A stretch of DNA of 64,000 nt from Natronoarchaeum philippinense (lineage in GTDB: Archaea; Halobacteriota; Halobacteria; Halobacteriales; Natronoarchaeaceae): positions 186,001 to 250,000 of the forward strand of contig NZ_OBEJ01000001.1 in NCBI RefSeq assembly GCF_900215575.1, in the 5' to 3' direction. Shown here one piece after another: positions 52,689 through 60,490 of this stretch (the first letter of the stretch is position 1; each line of letters begins with the position of its first letter). A program made the position numbers and the translations under genes. The notes under the pieces were generated by a model. The model made no database searches, had not been told where the DNA came from, and was given only the letters and a program-made list of their open reading frames with translations.

Positions 52689-54253
52689 CAGGCGGCACCT
52701 CGTCGTCGCGTCGCATCAGTCGCTTGTCCGACCGTGAACGCGTCGAGGCGCTCGTCGAGATCGTCGGCGGCCGCCGACAACCGTTCGATGCGCCTGTTCA
52801 CCGCGTCGATGGCCGACCGCTGTTCGTGAGTGCGCTCTGCGACCTCGCCCGCCTCCTCGGCGGTTGCTTCGCCGATCTGGCGTACCTGTTCGACCGCGTG
52901 AGCGACCTCTTGGGCGCGGTCGGCTTGCCGGTCGGTCGCGTCGTCGATCTCTTCGACGCCGACTCTCGTGTCCTCGACGGCCGTCTCGACGTCTTCCAGC
53001 GCGTCGAACGCGGTCTCGATCGTCTCGGCACCCCGCTCGACAGCAGTCTCAGTCTCGCGGATGCCAGCCAGCGCCGCCTCGGTCTGTGCCTCCAGCGACT
53101 CGACGAGTCCGTCGATCTCGTCGGCCGCATCGCCGGTGTCGTCCGCGAGCTTCTTGATCCGGCTGCTGATGATGTGGGCGGCATCGCCGCCAGAGGAGCG
53201 TGCGGACTCGATCTGGGCGTTGATGGCGATCTTGTTCGAACGCTTTGCCATCTCGGCGATCCTGTCGGTCGTCTCGCTGATGTCGTCCATCATCTCGTGG
53301 AGCGCGGCCACGTCTGCGACCGACCGATCGGTCTGCTCGCGGATCGCGTCGAGTTCGCCCAGCGCCTCCTCGGCGGCGGCGCCGCCCTCACGGGTCGTCC
53401 GAGCGGCGCGCTCGGACCGCTTCGCAACGGCGTCGGCTTCGCCGGCGATCTCCTCGATGCTGGCCGACAGGTCGCCGGTCGCCGCCGCCGTCCGGTCGAC
53501 CCGCCGATGCTGTTCGGAGACTCCGTCGCTGATCGATTCGGTCGAGGCGACGATATCGGCCGCGGCGGTCCGGGCGCTCTGGACGCTATCGGCGGTCGCG
53601 GTCGCGGCCTCCGAGACGGTCCGGCTGAACGACCGCACCTCGCCGACGAGCCGCTCGGTTCTGTCCATCATCGAGTTGAAGTTAAGCGCCATCGCGTCGA
53701 ACTGGGGGATGTCGGTGTCTTCGTCCATGCGCCGCGTGAGATCCCCGCGCTCGCAGGCCGCGAGCGTCCGCGACTGGGACGTTGCGACCGATGCCAGATC
53801 TCGGTTGAGCGACTCGACCGCGTCGACTTGTGCGTCCAGTTCGTTCCGGAGTTCGGCGACGTTCCACGAGAGTCGGCCGATCTCGTCGTCTCGGTCGATC
53901 TCGAACTCGCCGTCGAAGCGACCGCGCTCGACGACCGCCTGCGTCCGACTGTCCAGCGTTCGGAGCCCGCCGACGATCGACTGACGGACCGCAGCGAGCG
54001 CGAACGCTTCGGTCGTGACGAACACGCCCAACAGCAACACGGCCCCGCCGAAAACGGCGTCCGCTTGTGCCGTCGTCGCCGCCAGCCGCGTCGTCACCCA
54101 CCAGACTGCGCCGGTGAGCAGCAGTAACACTAGCCCGGCGAGTGCGAGGCCGACTGCGAGCAACTGTCCGGTGATACTTGTCCGCGGATCGACTTGCCGT
54201 CTGACTTCAGGAGCCAGATCTCTGGCGAGCGCGCGTGAAAAGGCAACTGGCAT
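52688..54253 (-). CDS. Methyl-accepting chemotaxis-type transducer without ectodomain
   Basis: 521 residues. Two N-terminal membrane helices (about 28-50 and 63-90) are joined by a loop of only about a dozen residues, so there is no extracellular sensor. A HAMP-like region follows (about 90-140 and again 155-185) and then a long helical signalling domain of heptads to about 490. The conserved hairpin tip is divergent: AEMAKRSNKIAINAQIESAR rather than the usual QTNLLALNAAIEAARAGE. It belongs to the Htr/MCP superfamily. It heads an operon with a ferredoxin-type protein, a membrane protein and a halocyanin, which suggests redox or energy sensing. TATA-like box at 54274-54280. Confidence 0.9.
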   Translation of the reverse strand: MPVAFSRALARDLAPEVRRQVDPRTSITGQLLAVGLALAGLVLLLLTGAVWWVTTRLAATTAQADAVFGGAVLLLGVFVTTEAFALAAVRQSIVGGLRTLDSRTQAVVERGRFDGEFEIDRDDEIGRLSWNVAELRNELDAQVDAVESLNRDLASVATSQSRTLAACERGDLTRRMDEDTDIPQFDAMALNFNSMMDRTERLVGEVRSFSRTVSEAATATADSVQSARTAAADIVASTESISDGVSEQHRRVDRTAAATGDLSASIEEIAGEADAVAKRSERAARTTREGGAAAEEALGELDAIREQTDRSVADVAALHEMMDDISETTDRIAEMAKRSNKIAINAQIESARSSGGDAAHIISSRIKKLADDTGDAADEIDGLVESLEAQTEAALAGIRETETAVERGAETIETAFDALEDVETAVEDTRVGVEEIDDATDRQADRAQEVAHAVEQVRQIGEATAEEAGEVAERTHEQRSAIDAVNRRIERLSAAADDLDERLDAFTVGQATDATRRRGAA

Positions 54254-54273
54254 ACGATCGCTGCGTACCTCGC

Positions 54274-54280
54274 ACTAAAG
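54274..54280 (-). promoter_or_regulatory. TATA-like box of the transducer/halocyanin operon
   Basis: CTTTAGT on the minus strand, centred about 25 bases upstream of the ATG at 54253; the four overlapping genes behind it need no further promoter. Confidence 0.5.
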
Positions 54281-54421
54281 AGGATATTTCAGATTCTCTC
54301 CCAAATTCGACGGAACTTCCGCTACATTCCGGGTTCTTGGGATCCCGATCGATCTTGCCTCTGCGCTACGCTGACGTTTGGATGCGCCGCTGTGCGATCG
54401 ATGCGATTCCCGAAAAAGTCC

Positions 54422-55411
54422 TCAGTCGAGCCGTTCAGCGGCGTCGCGCTGGACCAGCGGCTCGACGTTCGTCTCCGGCAGCGTAACCACGTCCTCGGTG
54501 GTCAGCTCGTACTCCCTGTCGTCGACGCCGAGAATCTCGCCCACGTCCTGCGTGATGCGGACCGTCGCGCGGTCGGCGTCCGGTTCGTCGTCGAACGTCG
54601 GGGCGTCCGGCCCTCCATCGCCTGTTGACGCCGCCGAAGCATCGCCGTCTGCCGGCTCATTCACCCCACCGTCGCTCGACGCCGCGTCGGGGCCGTCGTC
54701 GCTCGGGGGCTCGGCTGGCGGTTCGCCGGGATTCGAGGCGTCCGATGTCGATGCGCCGGGTGCTGCGGCGTCTGTCGTGGATCCGTCAGCGGACGCGGGC
54801 GACGCGTCGGACGCCGTCGGCGTGTTGTCGCCGTCGGGGCCGGATCCCATCAGGTCGGCCGCGTTGACCGACGACGCCTCGCCCGTCGGCCGGTCACTCG
54901 GCGGTTCGGGGTCGGCTGGTTGCTCGGCTGCGTCGGGCGACGCGTCGGCGTCGTTCCGGTCTCCCGAAGCGCCGTCGTCGTCGCCTCGCTCCGGCGGGAC
55001 GGCGTCCTCGTCTCCCCCGTCGACCTCGCCGGCCAGCACGTCGAGGACGTGGGCCTTGTTCGTCTCGATCCGGTCGACCAGATCCTCGAACAGATCCTGT
55101 TCCTCGGCGGTCAGGCCCTCGTCGTCGGCGGGCATTCCGGCCGCGGCGATACTGGCGCGCTTGACGAGTTTGCCCATCCGGCGCTCGTAGATCGCTTCGA
55201 CGACTTCCTCGGCCGTCTCGATTTCGTCGGTGAGCCGGCCGACTTCCGGCGAGGAGAAGGGGTCGTCGGCGCGCTCGGCGGCCCGGTCGCGCTCGTCCTT
55301 TAGCTGCTCGACGTAGTCTCCGACATCCGAATAAAACGACTCCCGGAGGTGCTGGAGGCTGTCTTTCTGGCGCTCCTTGCTCTGGACGGATCGAAGGTCG
55401 TCGAGATTCAT
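54422..55411 (-). CDS. gins51: GINS complex subunit Gins51
   Basis: 329 residues. The N-terminal helical A-domain (MNLDDLRSVQSKERQKDSLQ, VGRLTDEIETAEEVVEAIYE, RMGKLVKRASIAAAG, LTAEEQDLFEDLVDRIE) runs to about residue 127; an acidic Gly/Ser/Pro-rich linker of about 150 residues follows; the C-terminal B-domain is the last 50 (VRITQDVGEILGVDDREYEL, TEDVVTLPETNVEPLVQRDA). GINS joins MCM and the Cdc45/RecJ protein in the replicative helicase. A long linker is common in haloarchaea. It overlaps priS by 4 bases, the usual partner gene. Confidence 0.93.
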   Translation of the reverse strand: MNLDDLRSVQSKERQKDSLQHLRESFYSDVGDYVEQLKDERDRAAERADDPFSSPEVGRLTDEIETAEEVVEAIYERRMGKLVKRASIAAAGMPADDEGLTAEEQDLFEDLVDRIETNKAHVLDVLAGEVDGGDEDAVPPERGDDDGASGDRNDADASPDAAEQPADPEPPSDRPTGEASSVNAADLMGSGPDGDNTPTASDASPASADGSTTDAAAPGASTSDASNPGEPPAEPPSDDGPDAASSDGGVNEPADGDASAASTGDGGPDAPTFDDEPDADRATVRITQDVGEILGVDDREYELTTEDVVTLPETNVEPLVQRDAAERLD

Positions 55412-56616
55412 TCTTTCTCCTTTTCGGCGTGGCCGCGGGCCATCAGATAGACGCCCACGTGTTCAGGTACTGTCTGTGCACCCGGCTCGATTGTAAAGCT
55501 ATCGCCACCCAGACTGATCGTCGCGCTGTCCTGTGTCCCGCCCGGCATCTCCTCGGTGCCGGTTACGTCGACGCGGATCTGCTGGCCGACGAACTGCTCG
55601 GTGACGGCGTCGTCGAGCGGCCGGAATCCGGCTAACTCGTCGCGGTCGATCCGCAGCACGCGCAGGCCGGTGCCGCCGTGGAGGCTACCGGGCAAGCGGA
55701 TCAATCGGTTGGTGTCGGTCGTGACCGGCTCGTCGATCGGCGCGCTCTCGGCGTCGAGCACGTCCTCGGCGAGGATGCGCGCGAGTTGGAAGACGGCGGG
55801 ATGCACGTCCACGTTGCCCGCCTCGATCTGCTGGCGGTTGTTCCGCGCCGCGGTCAGCGCGCCACGGGCTTTCCCCTCGCCGATGCCGTCGAACTCCTGC
55901 AGTCGTTCGAGCGCGTCCTCCTCGGGGAGGTCGAGCAACTCGTCGACGAACGTGGTGAGCCGGCGGTGGACGCGTCGACTCCAGCCGCCGTCGGTGACCA
56001 GCGAGCGCTTGTGCGCTGGGCTCGACCGGCCGGCGGTGCCGCCGACGGCTTCCTGTTCGATCAGGTGCTCGAACTCCACGTCGATGCCTCGGACGTAGTC
56101 GACGATCTCGCGGCGCTGTTCGCGGTCCAGTTCGCGGACGCCGTCGTCGCGGACGTGGACGTGATAGCCACGGCCGCCCGAGAACACCACCGTCAGATCC
56201 TCGAAGCCGAAGTCGGTTTCGAGGATGTCGAGCAGGCGGAGCAAGGCGTCCTTACAGGTCGCCAGCATCTCCTCGTAGCTGTCCTCGCTCGGCGTCACGC
56301 CGGGCAGGTGGTCGGCGTCGAGGTCGAACACGAGATCGGAACTGCGCCACCCCTTCGAGCCCATCGTGTCCGAACTCGGATCGTCGTACCGGCCGGCCGA
56401 GAAGTAGACGTGACGCGGGCGTTTGCGCGCCAGAAACTCGTCGAGCGCACCCAGATCGAGCAGCGATTTGTGCCGGACCATCGTCGTGCCGGACCCGGCG
56501 GTCCACGGGATAAAGCCCCACTCTCGGAGGTTTGCGTCCGGCGGCGGCGCTATCGAGGTCCGTCTGTAGTAGTCGCGGAACCTGCCCCGCAGGTACGCTC
56601 GGGTGCGCTCCTCCAT
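55408..56616 (-). CDS. priS: DNA primase small (catalytic) subunit PriS
   Basis: 402 residues from the ATG at 56616 (MEERTRAYLRGRFRDYYRRT); the upstream part of the frame is shadow. The catalytic acidic pair is in SDLVFDLDADHLPG, preceded by VYFSAGRYDDPSSD; the second conserved block is VVFSGGRGYHVHVRD; the C-terminal part contains RLIRLPGSLHGGTGLRV, the Arg/His phosphate-binding motif. PriS makes the RNA/DNA primers for replication with PriL, which is not in this window. It is co-transcribed with gins51. Confidence 0.95.
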   Translation of the reverse strand: MEERTRAYLRGRFRDYYRRTSIAPPPDANLREWGFIPWTAGSGTTMVRHKSLLDLGALDEFLARKRPRHVYFSAGRYDDPSSDTMGSKGWRSSDLVFDLDADHLPGVTPSEDSYEEMLATCKDALLRLLDILETDFGFEDLTVVFSGGRGYHVHVRDDGVRELDREQRREIVDYVRGIDVEFEHLIEQEAVGGTAGRSSPAHKRSLVTDGGWSRRVHRRLTTFVDELLDLPEEDALERLQEFDGIGEGKARGALTAARNNRQQIEAGNVDVHPAVFQLARILAEDVLDAESAPIDEPVTTDTNRLIRLPGSLHGGTGLRVLRIDRDELAGFRPLDDAVTEQFVGQQIRVDVTGTEEMPGGTQDSATISLGGDSFTIEPGAQTVPEHVGVYLMARGHAEKEKE

Positions 56617-56879
56617 CGGATCACTTCGTAGGCATCGGGGGGTCGTTAAGGTAACGCTACAATCCGCACACTGGATCGTGGCTCCGGTATGGCTGACCAT
56701 ACCGCTCGGCAGCTTCTGCAATCGCCCGGTACCAACTGTCATGGCCGTTTGGACGCCGACGGCGGGGTCGATTCGACGCCGTCGAGTAACAAGACGTTAC
56801 CGCCGACGCGTTTCGATCGGCAGCCACCGGCCCGAAGCGCCGTCGAGCAGCCGCTTTCCCACCGCGTCGTTTGGCCCTG

Positions 56880-56885
56880 TATAAC
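56880..56885 (+). promoter_or_regulatory. TATA box of the exported beta-propeller gene
   Basis: TATAAC; the expected transcription start is at about 56909, between the in-frame ATGs at 56902 and 56914, so the second is used with a leader of about 5 bases. The remaining 297-base gap after priS holds nothing else recognisable. Confidence 0.5.
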
Positions 56886-56913
56886 TAACGCTGGACGGTT
56901 CATGTGCCCGGAC

Positions 56914-58455
56914 ATGGGTCAGGGGACGGAGAACGATCGCGGGGCTACCCGCCGGCAGTGGCTGGGCCTACTCGCCGCCGGCGGGATCACCGCGCTGGGG
57001 ACGGCGCTGATCATCACCGGCGTGCAGGTATCGCCGACCACGGGCGACGACAACGAGAGCGAGGGCGACAACGAGACGACGCCGGCGCCGTCGGCGCTGT
57101 CGGTCGCGTGGGACGGCACCTACGGCACCGGGCCGAGCGCGTTCACCGCGGCGGCCAGCCAGCGACGGCTTCCCGAGGCGCCGTCTGCTGGGGGCAATGC
57201 ATCCGCCGGTGGCAACGCCTCGGCAACGAACGCTTCCGCGACCAACGCGAGCGCACAAAACGGGACGCAATCGGATGCGCCCGATGTTGGCGGCCCCGTC
57301 GCAGTCGGCGGCGTCCGGACGACGGAGCAGGGGATGGGACAGGGGTGGTTGCTCGGTGTCGAAGGGCCCGAGTCGACGACGTTCGAGGCGGGGTTTGCGC
57401 CCGGCCGGGCCGGCGACGCGTTCGACGCCGTCGAGAGCGTGATTCCCGCGGGCGACGGCTGGGCGGTCGTCGGCTGGACGCACGACCCGGCCAGCGACGG
57501 TGCCGACGCCGCCGACAGCAAGTACCCTTGGATCGTCAGAGTCGGCCCCGACGGCGACCAGCGCTGGCAGGAGACCTACCCTCGTCCGAACGTCGACTCC
57601 AATCGCGACGTGTTCCACGACGGCGTCCGGACGCCCGACGGCGGCTTTCTGCTGACCGGCGTCACGCTCGGAGAGACGTTCGACGACACCCGGCGCGGCG
57701 ACGGCTGGCTGGCGCGCGTCGACGCACAGGGGCAACTACGTTGGCAGCAGACCTACGCCTCCGGCGGCGCCAACAACGCCGATTGGTCCGACGACGAGCG
57801 ATACGACGCGTTCACGACGATCCGCGCCATCGAGGGGGGCTACCTGCTCGCCGGCGCGTCGACGCCGCAGGGCACCTCCGACACCAACCCCGCTGACGGT
57901 TGGGTCGTTGCAGTCGACAGTTCGGGCGCCCGGCAGTGGTCGTCGACCTACGAGTTCGCCAGCGAGGACGCCGACGCGACCGATCTGTCCATCGCCGACG
58001 TGCGCCCGGCCGGCGACGGCTACCTCGCGGTCGGCACCGCCGGGAGCTACGAGTACATCCGATCGATCCGCGAGAACCAACTCGCCGGCGACGGCTGGAT
58101 CGCCAGGCTGGACGCCGAGGGCGGCGTCAGGTGGAAGCGTACGCTCACCGACGCCGCGCTCCGGACGGCCACGCCGGCCGGCGACGCGGGACGAATCGTG
58201 GCAGGGAGCCGCGCCAGCCAGCCGTGGGTGGGCCTGCTCGGCGCCGACGGCGAACTCATCGAGGAACTGACGCTCCAGACCGTCGACGGCGTCGTCTCGT
58301 CGGCGGCGACCCGCGACGACGGCGCCGTCGTGCTGGCCGGCCGGCGCGACGACGGCGAGACGCCAGTGGCGTTTATTACGCAACTCGCGCCGCCCTCGAA
58401 CGGCTCGACCGGTGGCGACGGGTCGGGCGGTTCCGGAAACGACGGCGGGAACTGA
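56914..58455 (+). CDS. Tat-exported beta-propeller-like protein
   Basis: 513 residues. The N-terminus ATRRQWLGLLAAGGITALGT is a Tat-like signal with a membrane helix. A Asn/Ala/Thr-rich linker with repeats of the type GGNASA and ATNASA (about residues 85-115) carries many N-glycosylation sequons. The rest consists of five or six repeats of about 50-60 residues, each with a GDGWLARVDAQGQLRWQQTY or GDGWIARLDAEGGVRWKRTL type centre and GGFLLTGV/GGYLLAGA before it. This looks like a PQQ/Kelch-type beta-propeller. Ligand or enzyme activity is unknown. AglB (37533) may glycosylate it. Confidence 0.85.
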   Translation: MGQGTENDRGATRRQWLGLLAAGGITALGTALIITGVQVSPTTGDDNESEGDNETTPAPSALSVAWDGTYGTGPSAFTAAASQRRLPEAPSAGGNASAGGNASATNASATNASAQNGTQSDAPDVGGPVAVGGVRTTEQGMGQGWLLGVEGPESTTFEAGFAPGRAGDAFDAVESVIPAGDGWAVVGWTHDPASDGADAADSKYPWIVRVGPDGDQRWQETYPRPNVDSNRDVFHDGVRTPDGGFLLTGVTLGETFDDTRRGDGWLARVDAQGQLRWQQTYASGGANNADWSDDERYDAFTTIRAIEGGYLLAGASTPQGTSDTNPADGWVVAVDSSGARQWSSTYEFASEDADATDLSIADVRPAGDGYLAVGTAGSYEYIRSIRENQLAGDGWIARLDAEGGVRWKRTLTDAALRTATPAGDAGRIVAGSRASQPWVGLLGADGELIEELTLQTVDGVVSSAATRDDGAVVLAGRRDDGETPVAFITQLAPPSNGSTGGDGSGGSGNDGGN

Positions 58456-58510
58456 ACCACGCTTTTGACGACGCCGCGTGGCGTCCGCCGCAGGCCGCCC
58501 ACGGACCAAC

Positions 58511-58516
58511 TTTAAG
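58511..58516 (+). promoter_or_regulatory. TATA-like box of the SDR/LLM operon
   Basis: TTTAAG; the expected transcription start is at about 58540, just before the ATG of a 12-codon frame at 58545 and 40 bases before the SDR start. Confidence 0.5.
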
Positions 58517-58544
58517 ATAGTTCACTGTGTATCGTCGGTTGCGC

Positions 58545-58583
58545 ATGAGTACCACGCCACGCGGGGAGGTCGAGCGCTCGTGA
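58545..58583 (+). other. Short leaderless upstream frame (12 codons) overlapping the SDR start
   Basis: ATG at 58545 begins MSTTPRGEVERS and ends with TGA at 58581-58583, overlapping the GTG start of the SDR (GTGA). The TATA box at 58511 places the transcript start about 4 bases before this ATG. It may couple translation into the SDR or be a chance frame; the next gene also has its own Shine-Dalgarno site. Confidence 0.35.
58565..58570 (+). promoter_or_regulatory. Shine-Dalgarno site for the SDR gene (GTG start)
   Basis: GGAGGT 9 bases before the GTG at 58580. Such a strong site is unusual in this window, where most mRNAs are leaderless, and it supports the GTG as the start. Confidence 0.55.
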
Positions 58584-59353
58584 CGAACAGTCGGTTCACC
58601 ATCGACGGATCGACGGCCGTCGTCACGGGAGCGTCCAGCGGTATCGGGAAGGCGATCGCCGAGCGGTTCGCCGCCGACGGCGCCGACGTAGTCGTCTGCT
58701 CGCGCGAGCAGGACAACGTCGATCCGGTCGCCGAGGCGATCAACGAGCGCGACGGCGGCGAGGCCGTCGCCGTCGAGTGCGACGTGACCGACCGGGACGC
58801 CGTCGACGCGCTCGTCGAGACGACCGTCGAGCGCTTCGGCGGGCTGGACGTGCTCGTCAACAACGCCGGCGCCTCCTTCATGGCGAACTTCGAGGACATC
58901 AGCCCCAACGGCTGGCAGAAGATCGTCGACATCAACCTTACGGGGACGTACCACTGTACCCAAGCCGCCGAAGACGAGCTCAAGGACGGCGGCGGCGTCG
59001 TGATCAACCTCTCCAGCGAGGCCGGCCAAGACGGCGCCCCCTTCATGAGCCACTACGCCGCCGCGAAGGCGGCCGTGATCAACCTCACGACGACGCTTGG
59101 CCACGAGTGGGCCGCCGACGGCGTCCGCGTCAACTGCATCGCGCCGGGCTACGTCGCAACTCCCGGCGTCGCATCGCAGATGGGCGTCACCGCCGAGGAG
59201 ATCGACCGCGCCGAGGTCGACCGCACGATCGGTCTGAGCGAGGAGATCGCAGACATCGCGCAGTTCCTCGCCAGCCCCGCGTCGTCGTATATCGTCGGCG
59301 AAACGATCCGCGCGGCCGGCGCGCCCGACATCATGAAGACGCCGAACTCATGA
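58580..59353 (+). CDS. Short-chain dehydrogenase/reductase
   Basis: 257 residues from a GTG. Cofactor motif VVTGASSGIGKAIAERFAAD, LVNNAGASFMANFEDI, catalytic NLSSEAGQDG and Tyr/Lys in HYAAAKAAVINL, then CIAPGYVATPG. The residue after beta2 is Ser-Arg (VVCSREQDN), which favours NADP(H). It is coupled to the LLM oxidoreductase behind it (ATGA overlap at 59350-59353), so they probably work on one pathway; which one is unknown. Its upstream short frame and Shine-Dalgarno site are listed separately. Confidence 0.9.
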   Translation: MTNSRFTIDGSTAVVTGASSGIGKAIAERFAADGADVVVCSREQDNVDPVAEAINERDGGEAVAVECDVTDRDAVDALVETTVERFGGLDVLVNNAGASFMANFEDISPNGWQKIVDINLTGTYHCTQAAEDELKDGGGVVINLSSEAGQDGAPFMSHYAAAKAAVINLTTTLGHEWAADGVRVNCIAPGYVATPGVASQMGVTAEEIDRAEVDRTIGLSEEIADIAQFLASPASSYIVGETIRAAGAPDIMKTPNS

Positions 59354-60372
59354 CGGGAGCAAACTCGACCGCCGACCGAGAGCTTCACCTGCCCGTGGCC
59401 GCACAGGACGGCGTCGACGCCCTCGCCGGGATGACGAGTCGCGCCGAGGAGCGAGGCTACGAGCGCGCGTGGCTCCCCGAGACGTGGGGCCGGGACGCCG
59501 CCTCGACGCTCGGCGTCGTCGCCGAGCGCACCGAGACGATCGAACTCGGCACCAGCATCGCTAACGTCTACTCGCGCTCGCCAGCGCTACTTGGCCAGAC
59601 CGCGGCGACGCTCCAAGAGATCACCGACGGGCGATTCCGCCTCGGAATCGGACCGAGCGGCCCCGCCGTGATCGAGGGCTGGCACGGCGCCGACTTCGAG
59701 CGCCCGCTCCGGCGCACGCGCGAGACGGTCGATATCATCCGCAAGGTCGTCGGCGGCGAGCCCGTCGAGTACGACGGCGACATCTTCACGCTCTCGGGCT
59801 TTCGGCTTCGCTTCGAGCCGCCCGAGACGCCGCCGCCGATCGACGTGGCCGGACTCGGTCCCAAATCGGTCGAACTCGCCGGGCGATTCGCAGACGGCTG
59901 GCACGCGACGACGTTCACCGCCGAGGGGCTCGAAGAACGACTCGACGACTTGCGTCGAGGCGCCGAACTCGGCGACCGCGACCCGGACGACGTGCGCGTG
60001 ACGCTTTCCCTGCCGGCCTGCGCGCTCGACGATGGCGAAGAGGCCCGTCGGATCACCGCCCAGCATCTGGCCTTCTACGTCGGCGGCATGGGCACGTACT
60101 ACCGGGATTCGCTTGCCAGACAGGGCCACGAGGAGTTGGCGACCGACATCGCGTCGGCGTGGGCCAGCGGCGACCGCGACCGCGCGGTCGATCTCGTCGC
60201 CGAGAACGTGCTCGACGACATGGCGGCCGCCGGGACGCCCGAGCAGGCCCGGGAGCGAGTGGCCGCCTTCGAGTCGATCGACGGGCTCGACGCCGTCGCG
60301 CTGGCGTTCCCGCGGGCGGCCGACCGCGACCAGATCGACGCCACGATCGACGCGCTTGCCCCCGAGGCGTAG
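59350..60372 (+). CDS. LLM-class F420-dependent oxidoreductase (TIGR04024-like)
   Basis: 340 residues. Luciferase-like monooxygenase fold: YERAWLPETWGRDAASTLGV, IELGTSIANVYSRSPALLGQ, ITDGRFRLGIGPSGPAVIEG, DIFTLSGFRLRFEPPETPPP and LAGRFADGWHATTFTAEGLE appear in order. Haloarchaeal members are predicted to use coenzyme F420 (TIGR04024 group from memory). It overlaps the SDR stop by 4 bases. The substrate is unknown; a hydride transfer between F420 and a carbonyl or alkene is the family's usual chemistry. Confidence 0.9.
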   Translation: MTGANSTADRELHLPVAAQDGVDALAGMTSRAEERGYERAWLPETWGRDAASTLGVVAERTETIELGTSIANVYSRSPALLGQTAATLQEITDGRFRLGIGPSGPAVIEGWHGADFERPLRRTRETVDIIRKVVGGEPVEYDGDIFTLSGFRLRFEPPETPPPIDVAGLGPKSVELAGRFADGWHATTFTAEGLEERLDDLRRGAELGDRDPDDVRVTLSLPACALDDGEEARRITAQHLAFYVGGMGTYYRDSLARQGHEELATDIASAWASGDRDRAVDLVAENVLDDMAAAGTPEQARERVAAFESIDGLDAVALAFPRAADRDQIDATIDALAPEA

Positions 60373-60490
60373 TCCGGTTCCCGTCCTTAGGCTGTCCGTC
60401 CGTTTCTGACAGAATACTAATTAATACAACTCCCTATCTGTTGTCGCCGGTTGGAGTTGGTTTATCCTTCTGGAGGCGAACCATACATCC

